In this document: one piece after another, positions 9,689-20,465 of the stretch | How positions within the stretch are numbered: position 1 is the first letter of the stretch | Layout: the number at the start of each line of letters is the position of its first letter | Position numbers and translations under genes: made by a program | Assembly (NCBI RefSeq): GCF_014207935.1 | Contig: NZ_JACHLL010000002.1 | Span: forward strand, 765,801-829,800 | From: Pseudomonas fluvialis | GTDB taxonomy: Bacteria; Pseudomonadota; Gammaproteobacteria; Pseudomonadales; Pseudomonadaceae | Length of the DNA: 64,000 bases | Direction: 5' to 3' | The notes under the pieces: generated by a model | What the model was told of the DNA's origin: nothing | Database searches by the model: none | Seen by the model: the letters and a program-made list of their open reading frames with translations, nothing else

Positions 9689-11095
9689 ATGCCGAATATC
9701 CTGATCGTCGAAGACGAAACCATCATCCGCTCCGCACTGCGACGCCTGCTGGAGCGCAACCAGTATCAGGTCAGCGAAGCTGGCTCGGTACAGGAGGCTC
9801 AGGAACGCCACAGCATCCCCAGCTTCGACCTGATCGTCAGTGACCTGCGCCTGCCCGGCGCGCCCGGCACAGAACTGATCAAGCTGGCCGAAGGCACCCC
9901 GGTGCTGATCATGACCAGCTATGCCAGCCTGCGTTCGGCCGTGGATTCGATGAAACTCGGCGCGGTGGACTATATCGCCAAGCCCTTCGACCATGACGAG
10001 ATGCTCCAGGCCGTAGCCCGCATCCTCAAGGATCGCGAAAACGCCCGTAACCGCCCAGCAGAAAGCCCGCGCAGCAACACTGGCCGCAGCTCGGAAAAGG
10101 CCGTGGCCGCCGTCGAAGGCGACATGAACATCATCGGCAACTGCGCGCCGATGCAGGATCTGTTCAGCAAGATCCGCAAGGTCGCGCCTACCGATTCCAC
10201 CGTACTGATCCAGGGAGAGTCCGGTACAGGCAAGGAGCTGGTGGCCCGTGCGCTGCACAATTTCTCCCGCCGGGCCAAGGCACCGATGATCTCGGTGAAC
10301 TGCGCGGCCATCCCGGAAAGCCTGATCGAGTCCGAACTCTTTGGTCATGAGAAAGGCGCCTTCACCGGAGCCAGCGCCGGCCGTGCCGGCCTGGTGGAAG
10401 CCGCCGATGGCGGTACGCTGTTTCTCGACGAGATCGGCGAGCTGCCACTGGAGGCCCAGGCCCGCCTGCTGCGCGTCCTGCAGGAAGGCGAGATCCGCCG
10501 GGTCGGCTCGGTACAGTCGCAGAAGGTCGATGTGCGCCTGATCGCCGCCACCCACCGCGACCTCAAGTCCCTGGCCAAGATCGGCCAGTTCCGCGAAGAC
10601 CTGTATTACCGCCTCAACGTCATCGCCCTGCGCCTGCCCGCCCTGCGCGAGCGCGGCGATGATGTCCTGGAAATCGCCCGTGCCTTTCTGCAACGCCAAT
10701 GCACGCAAATGGCGCGTGAAGGCCTACATTTCAGCTTCGAAGCCGAGCAGGCGATCGCCCAGTACAGCTGGCCGGGCAACGTACGCGAGCTGGAGAACGC
10801 CATCGAGCGCGCGGTGATTCTTTGCGAAGGCGGCGAGATCAGCGCCGAGCTGCTGGGCATCGACATCGAACTGGCCGAGCTGGACGACGATTTCGACAAC
10901 AGCAGCAGCGGTTCAGGCCTGGAGCCTACCGAAGACCTGTCACTGGAAGACTACTTCCAGCACTTCGTCCTCGAACACCAGGACCACATGACCGAAACCG
11001 AACTGGCGCGCAAACTCGGCATCAGCCGCAAGTGCCTGTGGGAACGACGCCAGCGCCTGGGCATTCCCCGGCGCAAATCCAGCGCTTCCTCCTGA
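9689..11095 (+). CDS. cbrB: NtrC-family sigma-54 response regulator CbrB
   Basis: This is a 468-residue enhancer-binding protein. The receiver domain has acidic residues E8-D9 and phospho-acceptor D52 in VSDLRLPG; the AAA+ domain has Walker A GESGTGKE, the sigma-54 contact loop GAFTGA and Walker [10 protein letters not shown]; the C-terminus is a Fis-type helix-turn-helix ([22 protein letters not shown]). It activates crcZ and catabolic genes. A TTG directly precedes the ATG at 9689; I chose the ATG, giving [10 protein letters not shown], the usual receiver start. It lies 78 bases after cbrA on the same strand and is followed by a hairpin, then crcZ. Confidence 0.97.
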   Translation: MPNILIVEDETIIRSALRRLLERNQYQVSEAGSVQEAQERHSIPSFDLIVSDLRLPGAPGTELIKLAEGTPVLIMTSYASLRSAVDSMKLGAVDYIAKPFDHDEMLQAVARILKDRENARNRPAESPRSNTGRSSEKAVAAVEGDMNIIGNCAPMQDLFSKIRKVAPTDSTVLIQGESGTGKELVARALHNFSRRAKAPMISVNCAAIPESLIESELFGHEKGAFTGASAGRAGLVEAADGGTLFLDEIGELPLEAQARLLRVLQEGEIRRVGSVQSQKVDVRLIAATHRDLKSLAKIGQFREDLYYRLNVIALRLPALRERGDDVLEIARAFLQRQCTQMAREGLHFSFEAEQAIAQYSWPGNVRELENAIERAVILCEGGEISAELLGIDIELAELDDDFDNSSSGSGLEPTEDLSLEDYFQHFVLEHQDHMTETELARKLGISRKCLWERRQRLGIPRRKSSASS

Positions 11096-11101
11096 CCCAG
11101 A

Positions 11102-11125
11102 CTGCCGGCCCTGAGCCGGCAGTTT
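11102..11125 (+). terminator. Terminator after cbrB
   Basis: An 8-bp GC-rich stem (CTGCCGGC/GCCGGCAG) with a 5-base loop is followed by TTT, 6 bases after the cbrB stop. It separates cbrB transcription from crcZ. Confidence 0.7.
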
Positions 11126-11127
11126 GC

Positions 11128-11174
11128 TGTTACCCCCTCAACATCTCGTAACAAGTCCGGGGCAACCGGTAACG
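11128..11174 (+). promoter_or_regulatory. Probable CbrB binding sites (UAS) for crcZ
   Basis: An inverted repeat TGTTAC (11128-11133), 14 bases, GTAACA (11148-11153) is followed by a third half-site GTAACG (11169-11174). The cluster lies about 100-150 bases upstream of the expected crcZ transcription start, the usual distance for an enhancer-binding protein acting on sigma-54 polymerase. CbrB sites upstream of crcZ in P. putida and P. aeruginosa are of this general TTAC/GTAA type. Assignment to CbrB is inference from position and pattern. Confidence 0.6.
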
Positions 11175-11249
11175 AGCCTGCCCCACCCGCAACCATCTCG
11201 CCACCACAAAAAACAGCTAAGTCACTGATTTTAAATGGCTTTAAAAAGT

Positions 11250-11266
11250 TGGCACGCCATCTGCTT
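11250..11266 (+). promoter_or_regulatory. Sigma-54 promoter of crcZ
   Basis: TGGCACG, 5 bases, TGCTT places the invariant GG at 11251-11252 and GC at 11263-11264, exactly the -24/-12 spacing of RpoN promoters. The expected transcription start is about 11275. This promoter type needs an activator such as CbrB encoded just upstream. Confidence 0.88.
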
Positions 11267-11274
11267 TCTATTTG

Positions 11275-11650
11275 GCACAACAACAATAAAAAGCTCCAGC
11301 TAAAACAATAAAAATAAGACGTTACGACTCCCGTACAACAAAAACAAAAGTGTGGAGGCGCAGTTAACTGATTGTTTTGGAGAGGAAGCGCCGCCGGGTC
11401 AAACCGCAGACAGACCGAGAATAATAAATCTGCCCCGAGGCAGCCGCCGCTCTGACTGGATCATGGATTGATCATGGCAACATCAGCTTCCAAAGCAATC
11501 CGTTGGCTACTGACTCCCTGCTTGGGAGTAGCTGACAAGGCCCCTGGCCTGCCTTACGGGTCAAACAATTCCAACAATAAGCCCGTAATAATAATAAAAA
11601 CAAAGCACGCACCAACTTGGGGGGGAACTTCGGTTCCCCCAGTAGCTTTG
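11275..11650 (+). ncRNA. crcZ: Small RNA CrcZ (Hfq/Crc decoy in catabolite repression)
   Basis: CrcZ is a Hfq-sequestering RNA that relieves carbon catabolite repression. Evidence is position (between cbrB and pcnB, as in P. aeruginosa), the sigma-54 promoter, length of about 375 nt, and at least six A-rich AANAANAA motifs that match Hfq distal-face targets: around 11279-11289, 11304-11311, 11337-11349, 11420-11427, 11573-11580 and 11587-11597. The 3' end is a stem GGGGGAAC/GTTCCCCC closed by a TTCG tetraloop. No protein-coding frame in this stretch looks real. The exact 5' and 3' ends are estimates. Confidence 0.92.
11621..11640 (+). terminator. 3' hairpin of CrcZ
   Basis: An 8-bp stem (GGGGGAAC/GTTCCCCC) has a highly stable C(UUCG)G tetraloop. 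The T-rich stretch follows only after several bases (AGTAGCTTTG), so the hairpin may act as a stabilising 3' end as much as a terminator. Confidence 0.7.
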
Positions 11651-11760
11651 CCCCTTCTCCCCCCGCTGCATTCACCAGTCTTCGTGCCAGTGCTAGAATC
11701 CGCGGCTATTGCCCGGGCCTTTATCCTGCCGGCCCCGAAATCCATTCGACAGAACACCCC

Positions 11761-13167
11761 ATGCTGAAGAAGCTGATCCAGACGCTACGACGCAAGCGCC
11801 CCCACGCCCCTCCGCGCAGCACCCCCGCCGTGCTCAATGCCCGCCAGCACAACCTGGCCCGCGACCGAATCAGCCGCAACGCCGTGAATGTGGTCGAGCG
11901 CCTGCAGAAGGCCGGTTACCAGGCCTACGCAGTAGGTGGCTGCGTCCGTGACCTGATGCTCGACTTCGACCCCAAGGATTTTGACATCGCCACCAGCGCC
12001 ACTCCCGAACAGGTGCGCGCCGAGTTCCGCAACGCCCGCATCATTGGCCGCCGCTTCAAGCTGGTCCATGTGCATTTCGGCCGGGAGATCATCGAAGTGG
12101 CGACCTTTCGCGCCAACCACCCGGAAATCGATGACGAGGACAACCCACAGCAGTCCTCCCGCCACGAAAGCGGGCGCATCCTGCGCGACAACGTGTACGG
12201 AAGCCTGGAAGACGACGCCCAGCGTCGCGACTTCACCATCAATGCGCTGTACTACGACCCGGTGACCGAGCGAATACTCGACTATGCCCACGGCGTGCCG
12301 GATATCCGCAATCGGCAGATACGTCTGATCGGCGACCCGACCCAGCGCTACCAGGAAGACCCGGTGCGCATGCTGCGTGCGGTGCGTTTTGCCGCCAAGC
12401 TCGACTTCGACTTAGAGCGCCACACCGCCGAGCCGATCCAGCGCTTGGCCCCGCTGCTGCGCGATATTCCGTCGGCCCGCCTGTTCGACGAAGTGCTCAA
12501 GCTATTCCTTTCCGGCTATGCCGAACACACCTTCGAACTACTGCTGCAATATGACCTGTTCGCCCCACTTTTCCCTGCCGCCGGCGCGGCCCTGCGCCAG
12601 CAGCCGGACTATGCCGGCAAGCTGATTCGCCAGGCCCTGATCAATACCGACGATCGCATCGAACAGGGCAAGCCGGTTACCCCTGCCTTCCTCTTCGCCG
12701 CCCTGCTCTGGCCAGCCCTGCCGGCTCGCGTGTTGCGCCTGCAGGAACAGGGCATGCCGCCGATCCCGGCCATGCAGGAAGCGGCGCACAGCCTGATCGT
12801 CGAGCAATGCCAGCGCACCGCCGTACCCAAGCGCTTCACCATCCCGATCCGCGAAATCTGGGACATGCAGGAGCGCCTGCCGCGTCGCCAGGGCAAGCGA
12901 GCCGACCTGCTCCTGGAAAACCCGCGCTTCCGTGCGGGCTACGATTTCCTCCTGCTGCGTGAAAGCGCTGGTGAGCAAACTGACGGCCTGGGCGACTGGT
13001 GGACCGACTACCAGGAAGTCTCCGACAGTGAGCGCCGCCAGATGATCCGCGACCTCAGCAGCAAGGAAAAGGAAGACAGCAGTGGTGCCCCGCGCAAGCG
13101 TCGTCGCGGCGGCAATCGCCGACGTCGCGGCCCGCGCAGTGACGGCAGCGCGCCCAGCGGCGAATAA
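11761..13167 (+). CDS. pcnB: Poly(A) polymerase I
   Basis: This 468-residue enzyme adds 3' poly(A) tails that promote RNA decay. The class II nucleotidyltransferase head shows AVGGCVRDLMLD (the GGxxRD motif) followed by DFDPKDFDIATSATP with the catalytic Asp pair; the tRNA-nucleotidyltransferase/PAP RNA-binding region follows (RRDFTINALYY, RYQEDPVRMLRAVRFAAKLDF). The C-terminus is a basic tail rich in RKRRRGGNRRRR, typical of PcnB. I chose the ATG at 11761; the upstream-extended frame runs into the crcZ region. folK starts 1 base after the stop, so the two are one operon. Confidence 0.95.
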   Translation: MLKKLIQTLRRKRPHAPPRSTPAVLNARQHNLARDRISRNAVNVVERLQKAGYQAYAVGGCVRDLMLDFDPKDFDIATSATPEQVRAEFRNARIIGRRFKLVHVHFGREIIEVATFRANHPEIDDEDNPQQSSRHESGRILRDNVYGSLEDDAQRRDFTINALYYDPVTERILDYAHGVPDIRNRQIRLIGDPTQRYQEDPVRMLRAVRFAAKLDFDLERHTAEPIQRLAPLLRDIPSARLFDEVLKLFLSGYAEHTFELLLQYDLFAPLFPAAGAALRQQPDYAGKLIRQALINTDDRIEQGKPVTPAFLFAALLWPALPARVLRLQEQGMPPIPAMQEAAHSLIVEQCQRTAVPKRFTIPIREIWDMQERLPRRQGKRADLLLENPRFRAGYDFLLLRESAGEQTDGLGDWWTDYQEVSDSERRQMIRDLSSKEKEDSSGAPRKRRRGGNRRRRGPRSDGSAPSGE

Positions 13168-13168
13168 G

Positions 13169-13678
13169 ATGGAGAGTGTATATATCGGCCTCGGCAGCAA
13201 TCTGGCCGAGCCCCAGAGCCAGCTGCGCGCGGCTCTGCAGGCCCTGCAGGCCCTACCTGACAGCCGCCTCATTGGCTGTTCCTCGCTGTATGCCAGCGAC
13301 CCGCTCGGCCCTGCCGACCAGCCACGCTACGTCAATGCCGTGGCCGCACTCGACACCCGCCTCGAACCACACGCCCTGCTCGACCAGCTGCAGCGCATCG
13401 AGCTTGAGCAGGGGCGCCAGCGCAAGGCCGAACGCTGGGGCCCGCGCACCCTCGACCTGGACATCCTGATGTTCGGTGAGCGCGTGCTGCACGACGAGCG
13501 CCTCACCGTACCGCATTACCATATGCACGCCCGCGCCTTCGTACTGTATCCGCTGGCCGAACTGGCTCCAGGCCTGCAGTTGCCGGATGGCCGCGTGCTG
13601 ACCGAGCTGCTGACCGCCTGCCCGTTTACTGGCCTCGAGCGCATTGCCGCGGCGCCACTGCCGACGGTAACGGCGTAA
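13169..13678 (+). CDS. folK: 6-hydroxymethyl-7,8-dihydropterin pyrophosphokinase
   Basis: This is a 169-residue HPPK, which transfers pyrophosphate from ATP to 6-hydroxymethyl-dihydropterin, the step before dihydropteroate synthase (folP, also in this window) in folate synthesis. Signatures are IGLGSNLAEP at the start, the internal ERWGPRTLDLDILMF block carrying the two magnesium-binding aspartates, and VPHYHMHARAFVLYPLAELAP. The ATG at 13169 is 1 base after the pcnB stop, and the longer frame merely reads through pcnB. It is followed by panBC, the same folate/pantothenate grouping as in other pseudomonads. Confidence 0.96.
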   Translation: MESVYIGLGSNLAEPQSQLRAALQALQALPDSRLIGCSSLYASDPLGPADQPRYVNAVAALDTRLEPHALLDQLQRIELEQGRQRKAERWGPRTLDLDILMFGERVLHDERLTVPHYHMHARAFVLYPLAELAPGLQLPDGRVLTELLTACPFTGLERIAAAPLPTVTA

Positions 13679-13839
13679 CACGCAGGTAACACCTGCAATT
13701 GACTTCCCTGCCCCCCATCAGGACTATAGGCGTCCCGTTGCCTAGCGCCCTGTTTCGAGAGGCGCCAATCCAGGCCTGCCGACGCTGACATTGCCCCGCG
13801 CAGTCGCCGTACGCCGGCAGCTTGAATGAGGACATGCCC

Positions 13840-14640
13840 ATGCCTGATGTAACCCTGACCACCCTGCAAGAGCTGAAGCAGCGCGGCGAAAAGATCGCCA
13901 TGCTCACGGCCTACGACGCCACCTTCGCCCAGGCTGCCTGCCAGGCCGGCGTCGACGTGCTGCTGGTGGGCGACTCGCTGGGCATGGTCCTGCAAGGCCA
14001 GGACAGCACACTGCCGGTCAGCGTTGCCGACATGGCCTACCACACCGCTGCCGTTAAGCGCGGCAACCGGGGCGCCCTGATCCTCGCCGACCTGCCGTTC
14101 ATGAGCTACGCCAGCCTGGAGCAAACCTTCACCAACTGCGCCGCGCTGATGCAGGCCGGTGCGCACATGGTCAAACTGGAAGGTGCGGCCTGGCTGGCCG
14201 AGCCGATCCGCCTGCTGGCCGAACGCGGCATTCCGGTTTGCGCCCACCTCGGTCTGACCCCTCAGGCGGTCAACATCCTCGGCGGCTATAAGGTCCAGGG
14301 CCGCCAGGAAGCCCAGGCCCGTCAGCTGCGTGCCGATGCCATGGCACTGGAGCAGGCCGGTGCCGCCATGCTCCTGCTCGAATGCGTACCCAGCGCCCTC
14401 GCCGCGGAAATCACCCAATCGGTGAAGATTCCGGTGATCGGCATTGGCGCTGGCATCGATACCGATGGCCAGGTCCTGGTGTTGCACGACATGCTCGGCC
14501 TGGCCCTGTCCGGACGCACGCCGAAGTTCGTGAAGAACTTCATGGACGGCCAACCTTCCATCCAGGCAGCACTGGCCGCCTACGTGACTGCTGTCAAGGA
14601 GCGCAGCTTCCCCGCTGCCGAACACGGATTTTCTGCATGA
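13840..14640 (+). CDS. panB: 3-methyl-2-oxobutanoate hydroxymethyltransferase
   Basis: This 266-residue enzyme carries out the first step of pantothenate synthesis, forming ketopantoate from ketoisovalerate and methylene-THF. Family motifs visible include [27 protein letters not shown] (metal/substrate Asp), MVKLEGAAW and HLGLTPQ, and the C-terminus RTPKFVKNF. Two in-frame ATGs and a TTG lie close together; the ATG at 13840 is 7 bases from AGGA (13829-13832), the best spacing, and gives MPDVTL as in P. aeruginosa. The stop overlaps the panC start (ATGA). Confidence 0.97.
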   Translation: MPDVTLTTLQELKQRGEKIAMLTAYDATFAQAACQAGVDVLLVGDSLGMVLQGQDSTLPVSVADMAYHTAAVKRGNRGALILADLPFMSYASLEQTFTNCAALMQAGAHMVKLEGAAWLAEPIRLLAERGIPVCAHLGLTPQAVNILGGYKVQGRQEAQARQLRADAMALEQAGAAMLLLECVPSALAAEITQSVKIPVIGIGAGIDTDGQVLVLHDMLGLALSGRTPKFVKNFMDGQPSIQAALAAYVTAVKERSFPAAEHGFSA

Positions 14641-15491
14641 ACACCGTCAAGACCGTGCGCGAACTGCGCGCCGCCATCGCCCGCGCGCGCGCCGAAGGCA
14701 AGCGCATCGGCTTCGTGCCAACCATGGGCAACCTGCACAGCGGCCACGTCGCCCTGGTGGAAAAAGCCAGCCAGCGCGCCGACTTCGTGGTGGCCAGCAT
14801 CTTCGTCAACCCGCTGCAGTTCGGCCCCAACGAAGACCTCGCCAAATACCCGCGCACTCTCGCCGCCGACCAGGAAAAACTGGTCAGCGCCGGCTGCCAC
14901 CTGCTGTTCGCCCCGACGCCAGAAGAGATGTACCCCCAGGGCATGGACGACCAGACCCGCATCAGCGTGCCGGTGGTTTCCGAAGGCCTCTGCGGTGGCA
15001 GTCGCCCGGGGCACTTCGAGGGCGTCGCCACCGTGGTGACCAAACTGTTCAACATGGTCCAGCCGGACCTGGCGATCTTTGGCGAGAAGGATTTCCAGCA
15101 ACTGGCGGTGATCCGCAAGCTAGTGCGTGACCTCAACCTGCCGGTGCAGATCTTCGGCGAGCCGACCGTACGTGCCGACGATGGCCTGGCACTGTCATCG
15201 CGCAACGGCTACCTCAGCGCCGAACAACGCCAGGTGGCACCGCAGCTGTTCGCCACCCTCAAGGACATGGCCGACAGCATCTGTGGCGGCCGCGACGATT
15301 TCTCGCGCCTGACCCTGGATGGCCTCAAGCACCTGGAGAAGGCTGGCTTCCGCCCCGATTACCTGGAAATCCGCGAAGCAGGCAGCCTGCGTCCGGCCCA
15401 GGCCGGCGACAAGGAACTGGTGATTCTGGTGGCCGCCTACCTCGGCACCACGCGCCTGATCGACAACCTGGCCTTCACCAGCCATCCCTGA
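14637..15491 (+). CDS. panC: Pantoate--beta-alanine ligase
   Basis: At 284 residues it has normal length. It joins pantoate and beta-alanine using ATP. Motifs are [12 protein letters not shown] (the class I synthetase-like HIGH site), [42 protein letters not shown] and [11 protein letters not shown] with the KMSKS-like SSRN. The ATG at 14637 overlaps the panB stop by 4 bases, so translation is coupled. The gene for the beta-alanine supplier, panD, which follows panC in P. aeruginosa, is not found between here and pgi. Confidence 0.97.
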   Translation: MNTVKTVRELRAAIARARAEGKRIGFVPTMGNLHSGHVALVEKASQRADFVVASIFVNPLQFGPNEDLAKYPRTLAADQEKLVSAGCHLLFAPTPEEMYPQGMDDQTRISVPVVSEGLCGGSRPGHFEGVATVVTKLFNMVQPDLAIFGEKDFQQLAVIRKLVRDLNLPVQIFGEPTVRADDGLALSSRNGYLSAEQRQVAPQLFATLKDMADSICGGRDDFSRLTLDGLKHLEKAGFRPDYLEIREAGSLRPAQAGDKELVILVAAYLGTTRLIDNLAFTSHP

Positions 15492-15505
15492 GCCCGACTT
15501 GAAAA

Positions 15506-15568
15506 GCGCAAGCCATTGGCTTGCGCCGCATAACCGCTAGAATCAAGCCCGGCCCATGCCGGGCTTTT
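15506..15568 (+). terminator. Two tandem hairpins between panC and pgi
   Basis: The first is a perfect 9-bp inverted repeat GCGCAAGCC/GGCTTGCGC (15506-15526) without a T run. The second is AAGCCCGGC/GCCGGGCTT (15545-15566) followed by TT, a good intrinsic terminator. A -10-like TAGAAT sits between them at 15538-15543 with TTGGCT 16 bases upstream, so a pgi promoter overlapping the first hairpin is possible but unproven. Confidence 0.6.
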
Positions 15569-15610
15569 GTTGAATACACTCCCCGTTCGCTCTCACGCTG
15601 CAAGGTTCTT

Positions 15611-17275
15611 ATGGATCATCACCTGACACCCCTCGATGTCACCCAACTGGCCAACTGGAAGGCCCTCACCGAGCACCGTGAAGCCATGGGCGAGTTCAGC
15701 ATGCGTGCTGCCTTCGCCAGTGACAGCCAGCGCTTCCAGCGTTTCAGCCTGTATGCCTGCGGCCTGATGCTGGACTACTCGAAGAACCTGATTACCGAGC
15801 AGACCCTCGAACTGCTGGTCAAACTAGCCGAAGAAGCGCAACTGGGCGATGCCATCAGGGCCATGTTCAACGGCCAGGTGATCAATGCCTCGGAGCAGCG
15901 CCCGGTACTGCACACCGCCCTGCGCCGTCCGGTGGGTGACAAGGTGTTCGTCGCCGGCAAGAACATCATGCCCGACGTGCATCAGGTGCTGCAGCAGATG
16001 ACCGACCTGGTCACCCGCCTGCACAACGGTCTGTGGCGCGGCTACAGCGAGAAGGTCATCACCGATGTGGTCAACATCGGCATCGGTGGCTCCTTCCTCG
16101 GCCCGCAGCTGGTCTCCGAGGCCCTTCTGCCCTTCGCCCAGAAGGGCGTGCGCTGCCACTACCTGGCCAACGTCGACGGCAGCGAGTTCCGCGAGCTGGT
16201 CAGCAAGCTGTCGGCGGAAACCACCCTGTTCATTGTCTCCAGCAAATCCTTCAGCACCCTGGAAACCCTGAAAAACGCCCAGGCGGCAAGAGCCTGGTAC
16301 CTCGCCCAAGGCGGCAGTGAGGCCGAGCTGCACCGCCACTTCATCGCCGTATCGAGCAACGTCGCGGCGGCCAAGGCGTTCGGCATCCGCGAGGAAAACG
16401 TGCTGCCGATGTGGGACTGGGTAGGTGGGCGCTACTCGCTGTGGTCGGCCATCGGTCTGCCGATCGCCATGTCCATTGGCATCTCCAACTTCAAGGAAAT
16501 GCTCTCCGGCGCCTATGCCATGGACCAGCATTTCCAGAGCGCCCCCTTCGAACGCAACATCCCGGTGCTGCTGGCTCTGCTGGGCGTCTGGTACGGCGAC
16601 TTCTGGGGTGCACGCAGCCAGGCGATCCTGCCGTACGACTATTACCTGCGCAACATCACCGACCACCTGCAGCAGCTGGACATGGAGTCCAACGGCAAGA
16701 GCGTGCGCCAGGATGGTTCGCCGATCACCGCCGGCACCGGCCCGGTGATCTGGGGCGGCGTCGGCTGCAATGGCCAGCATGCCTATCACCAGTTGCTGCA
16801 CCAGGGCAGCCAGCTGATCCCGGCCGACTTCATCGTGCCGGTGTCCAGCTACAACCCGGTGGCCGACCACCACCAGTGGCTGTATGCCAACTGCCTGTCG
16901 CAGAGCCAGGCGCTGATGCAGGGCAAGAGCCGCGCGGAAGCTGAGGCTGAACTGCGGGGCAAGGGCCTGCCGGAAAGCGAAGTGCAGCGCCTGGCGCCAC
17001 ACAAGGTGATCCCCGGCAACCGGCCGAGCAACACCCTGGTGCTGGAACGCATCAGCCCGCGCCGCCTCGGTGCGCTGATCGCCATGTACGAACACAAGGT
17101 CTATGTCCAGAGCGTGCTCTGGGGCGTCAATGCCTTCGACCAGTGGGGCGTTGAGCTGGGCAAGGAGCTGGGTAAGAACGTCTACTCGCGCCTGACCGGC
17201 AGCGACGACAGCCAGGCCGATGACGGCTCGACCCAGGGCCTGATCGAGTTCTTCCGCGGTCGCCACCGCGGCTAA
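15611..17275 (+). CDS. pgi: Glucose-6-phosphate isomerase
   Basis: This 554-residue enzyme interconverts glucose-6-phosphate and fructose-6-phosphate. Visible signatures are [11 protein letters not shown] for phosphate binding, [14 protein letters not shown], the PGI motif [19 protein letters not shown], and the C-terminal [18 protein letters not shown] chose the ATG at 15611 ([10 protein letters not shown]); the frame extends upstream into the terminator region without coding character. In pseudomonads, which lack phosphofructokinase, Pgi mainly serves recycling to glucose-6-phosphate and polysaccharide precursors. It is followed by a strong terminator. Confidence 0.97.
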   Translation: MDHHLTPLDVTQLANWKALTEHREAMGEFSMRAAFASDSQRFQRFSLYACGLMLDYSKNLITEQTLELLVKLAEEAQLGDAIRAMFNGQVINASEQRPVLHTALRRPVGDKVFVAGKNIMPDVHQVLQQMTDLVTRLHNGLWRGYSEKVITDVVNIGIGGSFLGPQLVSEALLPFAQKGVRCHYLANVDGSEFRELVSKLSAETTLFIVSSKSFSTLETLKNAQAARAWYLAQGGSEAELHRHFIAVSSNVAAAKAFGIREENVLPMWDWVGGRYSLWSAIGLPIAMSIGISNFKEMLSGAYAMDQHFQSAPFERNIPVLLALLGVWYGDFWGARSQAILPYDYYLRNITDHLQQLDMESNGKSVRQDGSPITAGTGPVIWGGVGCNGQHAYHQLLHQGSQLIPADFIVPVSSYNPVADHHQWLYANCLSQSQALMQGKSRAEAEAELRGKGLPESEVQRLAPHKVIPGNRPSNTLVLERISPRRLGALIAMYEHKVYVQSVLWGVNAFDQWGVELGKELGKNVYSRLTGSDDSQADDGSTQGLIEFFRGRHRG

Positions 17276-17294
17276 GCAGCGCACCTTCCCCAGT

Positions 17295-17331
17295 AAAAGC
17301 CGACCCTGCCGCACAGCCGGTCGGCTTTTTT
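17295..17331 (+). terminator. Intrinsic terminator after pgi
   Basis: The stem AAAAGCCGACC/GGTCGGCTTTT, with a 13-base loop, is followed by further Ts. It is 20 bases after the pgi stop and is a textbook Rho-independent terminator. Confidence 0.9.
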
Positions 17332-17380
17332 GTCGCCATCGGCTGACCGATATGCCGGCCATATACTGCGTCCCGGCTAT

Positions 17381-17404
17381 TGAACCAAGCAGTTGCTTGG
17401 TTCA
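17381..17404 (+). promoter_or_regulatory. Perfect palindrome upstream of acs, candidate operator
   Basis: Arms TGAACCAAGC and GCTTGGTTCA form a perfect 10-bp inverted repeat around AGTT, 42 bases before the acs start codon. No T run follows, so a terminator is unlikely. The symmetry and position suit a dimeric repressor, for example a TetR-type regulator, but I cannot name one. Confidence 0.5.
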
Positions 17405-17445
17405 CCCTAGCGCCCATCGCGGAATCACAACAATAAGGACCCGCC

Positions 17446-19383
<1,938 letters not shown>

Positions 19384-19392
19384 CACCGCCTT

Positions 19393-19457
19393 TGTAGGAG
19401 CCCGCTTGCTGACGATCTCTCGACAGTGCGCTGATCGCCAGCAAGCTGGCTCCTACA
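19393..19457. repeat. Paired REP-like inverted repeat
   Basis: TGTAGGAGCccGCTTGCTG... and its inverted copy ...CAGCAAGCtgGCTCCTACA flank a short spacer. This is the classic Pseudomonas REP doublet, often found between convergent or adjacent genes and mobilised by RAYT transposases. It lies between acs and the next gene and could form a long hairpin in the acs mRNA 3' end. Confidence 0.85.
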
Positions 19458-19487
19458 GGTCTCCCCCCGTATATCGAGTTTGCCCCC

Positions 19488-20366
19488 ATGGAATTTCTCC
19501 GCCGCCGCATCGAAGCCCAGGTACTCAGCCTCAGCGGCATCGTCCTCGGCCAGATCGACTTCAGCCAGCCCAAGGGCGATCCCGGCCTGTTCGGCCCCGA
19601 GGCGGTGTGCTGGCAGGTGCATGGTGACTTCACCAGCATGATGGTCGGCGGCATCAGCGCCCTGCTCCTGCAGGCCCTGCATCCGCTGGCGCTGGCCGGC
19701 GTGTGGGACCACTCGAACTTCCGTGAGGACCTGATCGGTCGCTTGCGCCGTACCGGTCAGTTCATCTCCGGCACCACCTTCGGCTCGCGCCGTGACGCCG
19801 ACTGGCTGATCGAAAAGGTACGCACCATCCACCTGCAGGTGGTCGGTACCGCGCCGGACGGACGGCCCTACGCGGCCAGCGACCCAGCCCTTCTGACCTG
19901 GGTACACGTGGCCGAGGTGTCGAGCTTTCTCGCCGCCCACCTGCGCTACCGCAACCCGCAGCTGAGTGGTGCCGACCAGGACCGCTACTACGCAGAAGTC
20001 GCGCTGATCGCCGAGCGCCTGGGCGCCGATAACGTACCGAAATCCCGCGCCGAGGTGGTCGCCTACCTTGCCGCCATCCGCCCGCAGCTACTGTGTGACG
20101 AGCGCTCGCGGGAAATCCTCCGTATCCTGCTCGCCGCCCCGGCACCCAGCACGCTGGCCGTGCCGGTGGGCAAGCTGCTGATGCAGGCCGGCATCGACCT
20201 GCTGCCCGACTGGGCCCAGACCATGCTTGAGCAGCACATCGGAGCTGCTCGCAGTCGCGCCATCCAAGCCGGGGTGAATAGCCTGGCTCCGGCCCTGCGC
20301 TGGGCCGTGCGTGGCGGTGCCATCCACCACGCCCGTCGACGCATGGGCCTGCCGTCGCGCGGCTGA
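19488..20366 (+). CDS. MpaB/LcpA-type oxygenase family protein (DUF2236)
   Basis: This 292-residue protein has the DUF2236 hallmarks: GPEAVCWQVHGDFTSMMVGGISALLLQALHPLALAGVWDHS near the N-terminus, FGSRRDADWLIEKVRTIH, and the later TWVHVAEVSSFL. Members include latex-clearing protein and MpaB, which bind a b-type heme or other metal through conserved histidines; the His/Asp positions seen here fit that pattern. The substrate is unknown. It is not predicted to be secreted. It stands between acs and a thiolase on the same strand, which hints at a lipid or terpenoid link but does not prove one. Confidence 0.75.
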   Translation: MEFLRRRIEAQVLSLSGIVLGQIDFSQPKGDPGLFGPEAVCWQVHGDFTSMMVGGISALLLQALHPLALAGVWDHSNFREDLIGRLRRTGQFISGTTFGSRRDADWLIEKVRTIHLQVVGTAPDGRPYAASDPALLTWVHVAEVSSFLAAHLRYRNPQLSGADQDRYYAEVALIAERLGADNVPKSRAEVVAYLAAIRPQLLCDERSREILRILLAAPAPSTLAVPVGKLLMQAGIDLLPDWAQTMLEQHIGAARSRAIQAGVNSLAPALRWAVRGGAIHHARRRMGLPSRG

Positions 20367-20465
20367 CCGGTCGGTTCGCAGGCTGGTCGCCGGCAAAGCG
20401 TCTGTGCCACCATAGCGCCCCTGCCGCGGCCAGTCCGCGCCCCACTGTTTTCGAGGAGCCCCGCC

